A DNA stretch of 64,000 nucleotides, from NCBI RefSeq assembly GCF_000797465.1, contig NZ_JSWG01000001.1:1-64000 (forward strand), read 5' to 3'. Position numbers and translations under genes: made by a program. Positions 7,095 through 15,167 of the stretch are shown one piece after another. Position 1 is the first letter of the stretch; each line of letters opens with the position of its first letter. Under the pieces are notes generated by a model that made no database searches, had not been told where the DNA came from, and saw nothing but the letters and a program-made list of their open reading frames with translations. Origin of the DNA: Psychroserpens jangbogonensis. Its GTDB lineage: Bacteria > Bacteroidota > Bacteroidia > Flavobacteriales > Flavobacteriaceae.

Positions 7095-9326
7095 ATGAAT
7101 CAACTCGATAATGCATACGCTTTGATTATTGGTGTGGATAATGAACAAAAACAACCACAAGTTTTAAAAGATGCCATAGCAATTCGTGACATCCTTTCTG
7201 ATGAAGTTCATTGTGGATATAAGAAGGAGAATATTACACTTCTGCTGGATACAGAAGCTACTACTGAAAATATTATTGGAGCGATTGACAGTTTCATTGC
7301 TAAAATAGATGAAAATTCGTCATTCTTACTTTTTTATTCTGGACATGGAGGTTACTATGAAGGCCGCTCCTATTTATTGCCACATGGAGCTTCAAGTGAA
7401 AATTTAATTTTCGGTAAAGATTTAAGAATCAAACTAAATCAAATGAAATCAAAAAGAATGATTATTCTCTTTGATTGTTGTCATGCTGGCGGATTTTTTG
7501 ATGGTGAAGATAAAAAGCTAACGAGAAACAGTGGTAATCAAAATCCCAATAGTGTATCTCGTTCTTCAAATTTAAATGGTATAGCTCAAGACATAGACAA
7601 TGAACAAGGGATGGCAATAATTGCTTCTTCTCAAACAGATGAATTATCATGGGGAACACAAGGTGAATACAGCCTTTTTACGACTTGCCTTTTAGAAGCC
7701 CTTCAAGCAAAACATAAACATTTTTTTGCCGACGAATACATTAGAATGGTAGAAACCGTTAATTACGTTTTCACAAGAGTTCCAGAAATGATTAAATCAC
7801 TTAAGGAAATAAGTGATATCGTAAAAGATCAAACACCTTACGCTAATCTTCAAATGAATAATGACTTTATCATAAGTTATATTCCTAATCAATTTAAAGA
7901 GAAAATAGTAACTAATAAATTTAAAACTCCTCCAATAAACACAAACTCAGCAGAGCCTAAAGAGGCTAATTCTGTTGAATCGTGGGAAAGAGAAGAAGGC
8001 AACAATCTACTTCTTTTTATACATGGTTTTTCCGGTGAATCAAAAGGAACATTTGGGAATATCCCAGAATTATTGCAATCAGATTCTAACTTTGATGGTT
8101 GGGCAATGAAGCCTTTAGGTTATACTCATTTTGTGCAACCTGAATTAGGTAAAGATATTTGGGCAGCAATCTTAGATATTGATAAAATAGCTGGATATCT
8201 AAAAACATCTATAGCATATAAATTTAAAGACTATGATCGTATAGCAATTGTTGCACATAGTCTTGGAGGACTAGTAGCCCAAAAAGCGGTTCTTGGTTTA
8301 GATAAAGAAAGTAGAAATAGAATTTCTCATATTATATTATTTGGTACACCAAGTAATGGTATAGCTTCTGAATTACTTAGCAAACAATGGAATACGAAGT
8401 ACAGCGCAATGAGCAGTAATGGTGATTTTATAAAATCACTTCGTAATGAGTGGAAAAGCACATTTAATGATAAATATCCTTTTAAACTTAAAGTTGCGGC
8501 TTCTACTGATGATCAATATGTGTCGGTTGATTCTTGTCATGAACCATTTGAAAAAGAACATCGTGAATTTGTAAAAGGCAAGCATTTAATGATGGTGAAA
8601 CCTGAAGGCAAGAAAGATGATGCCTACTCTTTGATTTTAAACACATTAACAGGAAATAAGTTTTTTAATCAATATACTAATAAAGAAGAAATAAATTTAA
8701 TTCTTGGTAAATACGACGCGGTTGTAAATGAATTATTACCAAGAAAAGATGATTTGGATAAAAATGGTCTTACACGATTAATTTTTGCTCTTGAAGGTCT
8801 AGAACGTAATGACGAAATCTATAATATTCTCAATAATCATCCAATTGCTAAAGACAATACAGATTTAATGGGAATTATTGGTGGTAGACATAAACGTGAC
8901 TACCTTAAAACCTTTTTAGCTAAGTCTAGTAACTTATCAATAGAATACTATAGCAAGGCACTTAAATTATCTGTTGAAAATCAAGACTATCCTCAAATTT
9001 ACTACCATGCCATAAATTTGGCGTTTTTAAGTATTGTAACAGATCCTGAAGGCGGAGAAAGCAATATGATGAAATACGCCAAACAAGCACTTGAAGCCTC
9101 AGAACATTGTAGAGACAATGTATGGAAATATGCTACTGTAGCTGAAGCTAATATGTATATTGGCAATATGGAAAAAGCTCAAGAGTACTACATTAAAGCT
9201 TCAGAAAATGCACCAATTAGAGAAAAATTATCTATGCATACTAACGCTTATACAGGCTATGTCGCATTAACAAATATAGAAGATGACAAATTCACACAAT
9301 TTCTAAAAGCAAGATTATTAAGTTAA
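7095..9326 (+). CDS. Caspase-like protease fused to alpha/beta hydrolase and helical repeats
   Basis: Three-part, 743-residue protein without a signal peptide. Residues about 5-265 are a caspase/metacaspase (C14-type) domain with the His in FYSGHGG (H84) and Cys in FDCCHAGG (C129). Residues about 300-500 are an alpha/beta hydrolase with an oxyanion-type LLLFIHGFSG start and a nucleophile elbow AHSLGG (S389), of the lipase or PGAP1-like kind. Residues about 525-743 are TPR-like helices. The stretch IIGGRHKRDY...YYHAINLAFL recalls the TRAFs-binding-type region found in other bacterial conflict proteins. The gene starts 10 bases after the membrane protein. Caspase, TIR and cyclase genes together fit a regulated immune or cell-death system; substrates are unknown. 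Confidence 0.88.
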   Translation: MNQLDNAYALIIGVDNEQKQPQVLKDAIAIRDILSDEVHCGYKKENITLLLDTEATTENIIGAIDSFIAKIDENSSFLLFYSGHGGYYEGRSYLLPHGASSENLIFGKDLRIKLNQMKSKRMIILFDCCHAGGFFDGEDKKLTRNSGNQNPNSVSRSSNLNGIAQDIDNEQGMAIIASSQTDELSWGTQGEYSLFTTCLLEALQAKHKHFFADEYIRMVETVNYVFTRVPEMIKSLKEISDIVKDQTPYANLQMNNDFIISYIPNQFKEKIVTNKFKTPPINTNSAEPKEANSVESWEREEGNNLLLFIHGFSGESKGTFGNIPELLQSDSNFDGWAMKPLGYTHFVQPELGKDIWAAILDIDKIAGYLKTSIAYKFKDYDRIAIVAHSLGGLVAQKAVLGLDKESRNRISHIILFGTPSNGIASELLSKQWNTKYSAMSSNGDFIKSLRNEWKSTFNDKYPFKLKVAASTDDQYVSVDSCHEPFEKEHREFVKGKHLMMVKPEGKKDDAYSLILNTLTGNKFFNQYTNKEEINLILGKYDAVVNELLPRKDDLDKNGLTRLIFALEGLERNDEIYNILNNHPIAKDNTDLMGIIGGRHKRDYLKTFLAKSSNLSIEYYSKALKLSVENQDYPQIYYHAINLAFLSIVTDPEGGESNMMKYAKQALEASEHCRDNVWKYATVAEANMYIGNMEKAQEYYIKASENAPIREKLSMHTNAYTGYVALTNIEDDKFTQFLKARLLS

Positions 9327-9434
9327 TAATACGGAATCTCGGAAATAGCATTTATAAAAAAGTTACGGCTTACTAAAATAATCAGTATATTAACATTCCC
9401 TTAATTGATCCAAACCAACTAAAAACTAAATAAT

Positions 9435-10301
9435 ATGAGTACAGAAACTATTTTTGTAAGCTACTCTAGTGACGATAGACCATTTGCATTAGGGTTAGTA
9501 AAAGAGCTACAAAGTTTAGGGGCAAACGTATGGATAGATCAATTGGGTATTGGTTTAGGTGAAAACTGGGATAATGCTATTGAAGAAGCACTAGAGAAAT
9601 CGGAAACTTTTATGCTTATTTTATCACCTACATCTGTTGAATCACAAAATGTTCAAGATGAAGTATCAATTGCTATAAACACAAAAAAGAAACTTGTCCC
9701 CATATTAATTAAAGAATGCGAATTACCAATGCGATTGCAGCGCAGACAATATGCTGATTTAACTAACGATCCTGATAAAGCCATTATTGACATTTTAACT
9801 TTTCTTGGTTTAAAAGAAAAGGCTTCAACTAGCTTAAACAAAATATTGGCACTAATTGGAGTTACTGAAGCTCCAAAAAAAGTTATTCAAAAAGTAACAG
9901 AAGAATTAACGGGTAAAAAAATTAAACAAGAAGTTAACGCACAAGATTTACTAGTTTCAGATGCTGAAATTGAACAGGCTATTAATATGCATAAAAAAGG
10001 GATTAAAAAAAACTGGCAAATGATAGGGATAGTTGCCTTTATTAGTGTAGCCTTAGTATCTGTGTTGTTTTTTAAAACTGATCTTTTAACAATAGATTTA
10101 AAACTAGCTATACCAGCATGTTTGTCACTAAATTTATTATCAATTAAACCATATAGTAGTATAAAAAAGGAAGTTAGAAATATTGATCTTATAGAGCTAC
10201 TCAAACTTAAACGAGAACGGCTTACACGTGTTATTAATAATTTAAATGCTACTGAAATCGAGAAGTTTAATAATGAATTTTATAATTATATTAAAATTTA
10301 A
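9435..10301 (+). CDS. TIR-domain membrane protein
   Basis: The N-terminal TIR domain (about 4-125) shows the family landmarks: FVSYSSDD (7-14), VWID (32-35), the acidic GENWDNAIEEAL segment (42-53), ILSPTSVES (62-70) and the following Glu (E76). Bacterial TIR domains often break down NAD+ or make signals from it. A Glu in the 42-53 segment could be the catalytic one, but this cannot be assigned by eye. After a linker, two membrane helices (about 195-213 and 220-236) and a charged tail follow. A 108-base gap from the caspase gene could hold a separate promoter, though none was recognised; the next gene starts 11 bases after its stop. Confidence 0.9.
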   Translation: MSTETIFVSYSSDDRPFALGLVKELQSLGANVWIDQLGIGLGENWDNAIEEALEKSETFMLILSPTSVESQNVQDEVSIAINTKKKLVPILIKECELPMRLQRRQYADLTNDPDKAIIDILTFLGLKEKASTSLNKILALIGVTEAPKKVIQKVTEELTGKKIKQEVNAQDLLVSDAEIEQAINMHKKGIKKNWQMIGIVAFISVALVSVLFFKTDLLTIDLKLAIPACLSLNLLSIKPYSSIKKEVRNIDLIELLKLKRERLTRVINNLNATEIEKFNNEFYNYIKI

Positions 10302-10312
10302 TACCAGTATAT

Positions 10313-11008
10313 ATGAAGCGCATTGATGATAAAATTAAAGAAATTGAAAAAAAAGACAAAACAAGTAGATGGCTTTATTATGTAATTATTGCAGGAGTAA
10401 TTGGGTTTATATATTTTGCCAGTACTACAAGAAAGGAAATTGGTCTTAAAAATGTTGAAATTTCTGATCTTAAAATAACGCAATCAAAAATATACAAAGA
10501 TTTAGACTCAGTTAATAATCAAACACAAAAATTATATAATGACTTAAAAAATAGTCTTCGTCCTGAAGAATATTGGAAGCACATTAAAAATGACAACACA
10601 GTAGAAGGCTATATTGGTTATATAACCAATGATTGGGGAATTAACAAAGAACCGTATATTCCAAATGCAATCGCAGCCGTTAAATCAAATAATGCTATTG
10701 GTCTTAATGGTTGGTTATTTGTCGGAAGTAAAAAGAATGACGGCATTTATAAAAGTAGAACAGATATTATTGAGGTTATCTATAGAAAAGGATCTAATGG
10801 AAATATTGCAACTTCAGAACCACAAGTTGGAGATATTGTAAGATTAAAGAATACAAGAAATCGTATTACGTACAAACGTAAAGATAAAGTAGGAAGGCGA
10901 AATCATTCTAACGATCAAGGCTTTAGAAATAAAACAAAAGCAGTGGTTGTAGATGTCTATAAAGAAACTGGAAATACTAATTTTAATGTCAAAATTTGGT
11001 ATTACTAA
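10313..11008 (+). CDS. One-pass membrane protein, unknown C-terminal domain
   Basis: Unrecognised, 231 residues. A charged N-terminus is followed by a membrane helix (about 19-36) and a likely coiled coil (about 40-75). A C-terminal domain follows whose end, with VGDIVRLKNTRNRI and KAVVVDVYKETGN, looks like a small beta-rich, SH3-like fold. It lies 11 bases after the TIR gene and ends at the copy of the rplT terminator, so it is the last gene of the accessory set. The topology suggests a bitopic sensor or anchor partner for the TIR protein, which is inference from position only. Confidence 0.7.
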   Translation: MKRIDDKIKEIEKKDKTSRWLYYVIIAGVIGFIYFASTTRKEIGLKNVEISDLKITQSKIYKDLDSVNNQTQKLYNDLKNSLRPEEYWKHIKNDNTVEGYIGYITNDWGINKEPYIPNAIAAVKSNNAIGLNGWLFVGSKKNDGIYKSRTDIIEVIYRKGSNGNIATSEPQVGDIVRLKNTRNRITYKRKDKVGRRNHSNDQGFRNKTKAVVVDVYKETGNTNFNVKIWYY

Positions 11009-11016
11009 TTCATAAG

Positions 11017-11046
11017 AAAACCGATTCAGAAATGAATTGGTTTTTT
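11017..11046 (+). terminator. Second copy of the rplT-type terminator
   Basis: The 30 bases here match 3369-3398 at all but one position (C at 3390, T here at 11038). The stem AACCGATTCA/TGAATTGGTT keeps pairing in rightward RNA through one G-U pair and is followed by a T-run. In leftward RNA the same change gives a C-A mismatch. It should therefore serve the gene ending at 11008. Its T-run overlaps the stop codon of the leftward cyclase gene. Confidence 0.8.
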
Positions 11047-12121
11047 ATTTTGAAGTAACTCTATATACGTTCAGTTTTTCTTGTTTCCCTTTAAGAATAA
11101 AATCTTCCTTTATCTCTTCAGAATTAAATAGATCACTATTTACATGATCTAATATAGTTTCAGAAATTAAAAGTGAGGCATTGTAATCGTTACACAAGCT
11201 CTGAATTCTTGATGCCGAATTTATAACGTCGCCATGAAATGCTAATTCTTTTTTTACCGTACCTACTTCAGCAACCATAATTTTTCCAGAATGAACTCCA
11301 GCTTTAAATTCAGGCATAAAACCGTATTCCGCTAAATAATAATCAGTCCTTGTGAGTAATGTTTTCTTAAAAGCAAAAAACAAATTAATACAATTATTGT
11401 TTTTAAACCCCTTTTTATTGGTCCAACTAATTACAGCTTCGTCACCTACATATTGATATACTTCTGCATCATGTTGTCGAAGTACATTATTTAAATCTTT
11501 AAAACAATCCTGAATAAATCTACTATACGTTTCATGACCAAGTTGCTCAGCAATTTTAGTTGAATCTTTAAGGTCTACAAACATTAGAATACGTTCTTCT
11601 TCTTTTGGTCTTTTATACTTACCTAAGAGCATATTCATAAACACACCACGTCCGAATTTATCATTGGCGATTCTTATAAATGAGAACACAATAGATGCAG
11701 TAATGAAATACACAACAGTATTCCAAAAAAATGGATCTTTTCTCCACCAACCTCTTTCATTTGGTAAATCAATACCAACTTGTTTTTCAATTGAAAACGA
11801 TAGAAAGCTTAAAACAATAATAATAAGTATGAAATAGATTAAGGACTTGAGTAAAATATTAACACCAAGTATCAACTTTTTACTCACATACAAATCAAAT
11901 AAATATTCGATTATAGCGTAAAAGACCCCTATTATTAAGCCTAGTATGGTTGCATAAGCAAAGAATGCGCGAATTGGGATTTGTATATCATCTTGGGTAT
12001 AATTCCCTAATTCAACTGAAAGTCCGTTATATCTTATAGTATTAAATAGTACAAAAGCAAATACCCAAAATACTATTGAACCGAACAGTAATTCAAAAAA
12101 TGCTCTTACTTTATCAATCAT
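11045..12121 (-). CDS. Membrane-bound class III nucleotide cyclase
   Basis: 358 residues with four predicted membrane helices (about 13-29, 49-70, 85-107, 132-151) and a C-terminal class III cyclase domain from about 178. Both metal Asp residues are present (D183 in FVDLKDST, D227 in YVGDEAVISW), as are the catalytic Asn and Arg (N301, R305 in VINSASRIQ). The base-selecting position that holds Lys in typical adenylate cyclases is Gln (Q223), so the substrate is uncertain. It converges on the accessory operon and precedes no obvious partner; 10 bases separate it from the upstream gene on the same strand. Unlike the cyclase at 4179 it has no TPRs. Confidence 0.88.
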   Translation of the reverse strand: MIDKVRAFFELLFGSIVFWVFAFVLFNTIRYNGLSVELGNYTQDDIQIPIRAFFAYATILGLIIGVFYAIIEYLFDLYVSKKLILGVNILLKSLIYFILIIIVLSFLSFSIEKQVGIDLPNERGWWRKDPFFWNTVVYFITASIVFSFIRIANDKFGRGVFMNMLLGKYKRPKEEERILMFVDLKDSTKIAEQLGHETYSRFIQDCFKDLNNVLRQHDAEVYQYVGDEAVISWTNKKGFKNNNCINLFFAFKKTLLTRTDYYLAEYGFMPEFKAGVHSGKIMVAEVGTVKKELAFHGDVINSASRIQSLCNDYNASLLISETILDHVNSDLFNSEEIKEDFILKGKQEKLNVYRVTSK

Positions 12122-12131
12122 TGTTTAAGCA

Positions 12132-13391
12132 TTAAGTTTTTTGCTTCTTCTTTTTGGCAGCAGGAAACAATACATTATTTAATATCAAGCGGTATCCAGG
12201 AGAAGTAGGATGTAAATCTAGTTCAGTTTTAGGATCACCAACTTTATGAGTATAATCTTCTGGATCATGACCTCCATAGAACGTGAAAAAGCCTTTTCCT
12301 TTTATGCCGTGAATATATTTAGCTTCTCCATTGGTTTTATTCTCTCCCATTACCAATACATTCGACTTAATTTGATCACGATTAAATGATGTTGTTTGCC
12401 CCATAAACCCCTTCACTAAAGCTGTGTGATTTTGACATAACATCGATGGAATTGGATCCCATTTCGCTGAAAATTCCATTAAAGAGAAATAATCTGTTGT
12501 TGGTGGAATACGACGTTTTTGAGTCATATCAATTGAAGAAAATTCATAAATATTTGGATTACGTTCCAATAAATAATCTTTAAATGCGAATGTTCTATTA
12601 TAATCTATCTTACTTTGGTAACTAGGATCACTTCCATCTCCATCAAACATAGGTTCACAAATATCAATACCTTCAGCAGATAAAGCAATATCAAAGCTAT
12701 CTGTAGCACTGCACATAGCAAACATAAAACCTCCTCCAATTACATAATCGCGTATTTTTTTAGCTACTGCCAGTTTTTCTTGTGATACCTTATTGTACCC
12801 TAAACTTAAGGCAAGTGCTTCTGCTTCTTTCTTTTCATTAATGTACCAAGATGCAGATTTGTACGCTCTATAAAACTTTCCGTATTGTCCCGAAAAATCT
12901 TCATGATGTAAGTGTAACCAATCAAACAATAATAATCCATCATTCAAGACTTCTTCATCGTAAATAGTTTCATAAGGAATTTCGGCATATGTCAATACCA
13001 TAGTTACGGCATCGTCCCAAGGTTGCTGTCCATTTGGCGAATACACTGCAATTTTAGGTGCTTTTTCTAAAACAACTGCTTCCATGTTTTGTGAAGGACT
13101 AGCGATGAAATCGAGAATTTCTTCAGCTTTAGAACTAGAAATAACCTCAAAGCTCACGCCTCTAATCGTACACTCACGACGGATTTCTTCAGAATCAGGT
13201 AATAAAAATGAACCTCCTTTATAGTTTAGTAACCATTTTACTTTTGCTTGTTTTTCAAGTGTCCAATAGGTAACACCATAAGCTTTTAAATGATTTTGCT
13301 GACCTTCTACATCCATAGGAATTAGAATATAGGATGCATAACTATTGAAGGCTATAAATAATAATACTAAAAGGGCAAATGTCTTCTTCAT
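12132..13391 (-). CDS. Conserved secreted flavobacterial protein
   Basis: 419 residues from the ATG at 13391, which starts a clear signal peptide (MKKTFALLVLLFIAFNSYA); an ATG 10 codons upstream would bury it. Orthologues in Flavobacteriia are, as I remember, often labelled asparagine synthetase B. No glutamine amidotransferase start (Cys2) or PP-loop ATP site is visible, and secretion argues against that role. Conserved-looking blocks include YSPNGQQPWDDAVTMVLTYA, VIGGGFMFAMCSATDSFDIA and FFTFYGGHDPEDYTH. The middle part resembles a Rossmann or class I amidotransferase-like fold, with Cys in AMCSATDS a possible nucleophile. Function unknown. Confidence 0.75.
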   Translation of the reverse strand: MKKTFALLVLLFIAFNSYASYILIPMDVEGQQNHLKAYGVTYWTLEKQAKVKWLLNYKGGSFLLPDSEEIRRECTIRGVSFEVISSSKAEEILDFIASPSQNMEAVVLEKAPKIAVYSPNGQQPWDDAVTMVLTYAEIPYETIYDEEVLNDGLLLFDWLHLHHEDFSGQYGKFYRAYKSASWYINEKKEAEALALSLGYNKVSQEKLAVAKKIRDYVIGGGFMFAMCSATDSFDIALSAEGIDICEPMFDGDGSDPSYQSKIDYNRTFAFKDYLLERNPNIYEFSSIDMTQKRRIPPTTDYFSLMEFSAKWDPIPSMLCQNHTALVKGFMGQTTSFNRDQIKSNVLVMGENKTNGEAKYIHGIKGKGFFTFYGGHDPEDYTHKVGDPKTELDLHPTSPGYRLILNNVLFPAAKKKKQKT

Positions 13392-13471
13392 AATCGAAAG
13401 ATAATCAAAAATTATTCCCAAACTAAATGCTTTAATATAGTTTTAGGTTTTTTAGTTAAACCGATGCTTTT

Positions 13472-14203
13472 TTAAGATAATGCTAACTGCGACAATTGAT
13501 TATAATAAGGCTTACATTCATTTAATAATGGAATTAAATGCTCAGGAACAGGGTCTGTTTTTGGTTTGTAGGATGAAAATTTAGAAGATTTATGAACGTT
13601 ATCATACCAGTATTTAGCCCAAACTCCATCTTCATCAAGCTTTTGCGGTTGCCACTCTAACATATTATTATCAAAAAGGATGTTAGCATAATGACATAGT
13701 TGTTTTAGAACACCTTCGGGATTTAAGAGCACTTTTTTGGCATCTAAAACAACAAAATCAATTCCGTTTTTCTCAAAATATTCTACTAAATCCATGTGCA
13801 ATTTATAACCTACATCAGTCATTGTTGGATTTTTAATGACCTTCGCGAATGATGGCAACATCTCTTCAGGATCTCTAGTGAGAATAACATTAACTAATCC
13901 GTCCATAAAACTTAAGTCTAGATTTAAAAGATGGTGCGTCATATTTTTAAAGAACAGTACAGGTTTTTCAGAATAATTGAGCATCGTAGTTACTACTTTA
14001 TCTCCATCATTTTCCATAGTTTCCAAAATAGTTTCTGAACCAGGATGATAGTTTTTTGCAATTGAATTCTTGAGATAATAGGCATATAAAGGTTCGTCAA
14101 ACACTTTAGTGTCTCTACGTTGTGCGAAACTATACATTAAAGCAGTAGAAATATTTCTTGGTCCAGACCACAACGAAATTCTTTTAATTGTACTATTTCT
14201 CAT
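13472..14203 (-). CDS. Sulfotransferase-like P-loop protein
   Basis: 243 residues. The N-terminal SLWSGPRNISTALMYSFAQR is the phosphosulfate-binding loop seen in sulfotransferase-family proteins, and FDEPLYAYYL and VNVILTRDPEEMLPSF are matching later motifs. The ATG at 14203 is chosen; it overlaps the end of the upstream aminotransferase gene by 11 bases, which implies co-translation. Pairing of this protein with a class IV aminotransferase is also seen, as I recall, as a fusion in plant branched-chain aminotransferase-like proteins. The acceptor is unknown, and it may not transfer sulfate at all. Confidence 0.75.
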   Translation of the reverse strand: MRNSTIKRISLWSGPRNISTALMYSFAQRRDTKVFDEPLYAYYLKNSIAKNYHPGSETILETMENDGDKVVTTMLNYSEKPVLFFKNMTHHLLNLDLSFMDGLVNVILTRDPEEMLPSFAKVIKNPTMTDVGYKLHMDLVEYFEKNGIDFVVLDAKKVLLNPEGVLKQLCHYANILFDNNMLEWQPQKLDEDGVWAKYWYDNVHKSSKFSSYKPKTDPVPEHLIPLLNECKPYYNQLSQLALS

Positions 14204-15113
14204 TTGCAACAGCTTCTTCAATTAAGTCGTGATACAAACCTGAAAGTTTTCTAGTCAAGTCTCCATATGGCTTCTCTCCTATTTCTCTCCCGTCGATTTT
14301 AGTAACTGGTGTCAATCCTCCAAAAGTTCCAGTTACAAAAGCTTCATCAGCTCCATAAACATCAAATAGCGAAAAGTCTTTTTGATGGCAAACAATTCCG
14401 TTTTTATGGCAAGCTTCAATCACTTTAGCTCGTGTAATTCCATTCATGCAATATTGACCAGTAGAAGTCAAAACTTCTCCATTTTTAATGATAAAAAAAT
14501 TAGTCGCATTACAGGTAGAAACAAAACCATTAACATCGAGCATTAATGCTTCATCAGCACCTGCTTCAATAGCCTGAATAAGCGCTTGAACTTCGTGAAG
14601 TTTACTATGGCAATTTAATCTTGGATCGAGATAATCTGGAGAACCTCTTCTAATAGTACTCGTAAATAAGGTGATTCCTTTTTGTTTGCTCTCTTCAGAT
14701 GCCTTTTTGTATTCAGGAATAATCACAACATTAGGTCCAGAAATGGTAAGTCTAGGATCTTGCGACGGTGTTTTCTTAATACCTCTCGTGATCATAATTC
14801 TCACATGCACATGATCTGTCATGTTATTTTCGTTAAGGACTTTCCAAATGGTACTAGTTAATTCTTCTTTAGTAAATGGAAACTTCATTCCAACAGTAGC
14901 TGCTGATGTCCACAAACGTTCTAAATGAACATCAAGAAATACTAAAACACCTCGATGAAGTCTCAAGGCTTCCCATATGCCATCTCCTACGAGATAACCA
15001 CTATCAAATACTGATATTTTTGCGTCATCTCTTTTGAAGAATTCGCCATTGATATAGATTTTTATGTTTTTATTTCTGTCGTCTGCAACAGCATTGTGTG
15101 TACCATGAACCAT
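14193..15113 (-). CDS. Class IV (BCAT/D-amino acid type) aminotransferase
   Basis: 306-residue PLP enzyme of fold type IV. Visible marks are the substrate-loop region INGEFFKRDDAKISVFDSGY, the PLP lysine in NCHSKLHEVQAL, the conserved Glu region DEALMLDVNGFVSTCNATN, and GITRAKVIEAC. The family includes branched-chain and D-amino acid aminotransferases and aminodeoxychorismate lyase; the exact substrate cannot be told. It is the first gene of a two-gene unit with the overlapping sulfotransferase-like gene, so the two probably act on the same metabolite. Confidence 0.85.
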   Translation of the reverse strand: MVHGTHNAVADDRNKNIKIYINGEFFKRDDAKISVFDSGYLVGDGIWEALRLHRGVLVFLDVHLERLWTSAATVGMKFPFTKEELTSTIWKVLNENNMTDHVHVRIMITRGIKKTPSQDPRLTISGPNVVIIPEYKKASEESKQKGITLFTSTIRRGSPDYLDPRLNCHSKLHEVQALIQAIEAGADEALMLDVNGFVSTCNATNFFIIKNGEVLTSTGQYCMNGITRAKVIEACHKNGIVCHQKDFSLFDVYGADEAFVTGTFGGLTPVTKIDGREIGEKPYGDLTRKLSGLYHDLIEEAVANEK

Positions 15114-15167
15114 ATAAAAGGGATTAATATGATTCTGAAAGATAACTAAAAAACAAGAGTTGTCAAT

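Noticed and set aside
9435-10301. Assignment of the exact TIR catalytic Glu
   Set aside because: Alignment by eye to known TIR NADases does not fix the residue within 42-53.
3399-11016. Prophage or transposon carrying the cyclase/caspase/TIR genes
   Set aside because: No integrase, transposase, phage structural gene or inverted terminal repeat was seen; only a duplicated terminator.
12132-13391. Asparagine synthetase function
   Set aside because: No glutaminase or ATP-pyrophosphatase motifs, and the protein has a signal peptide.
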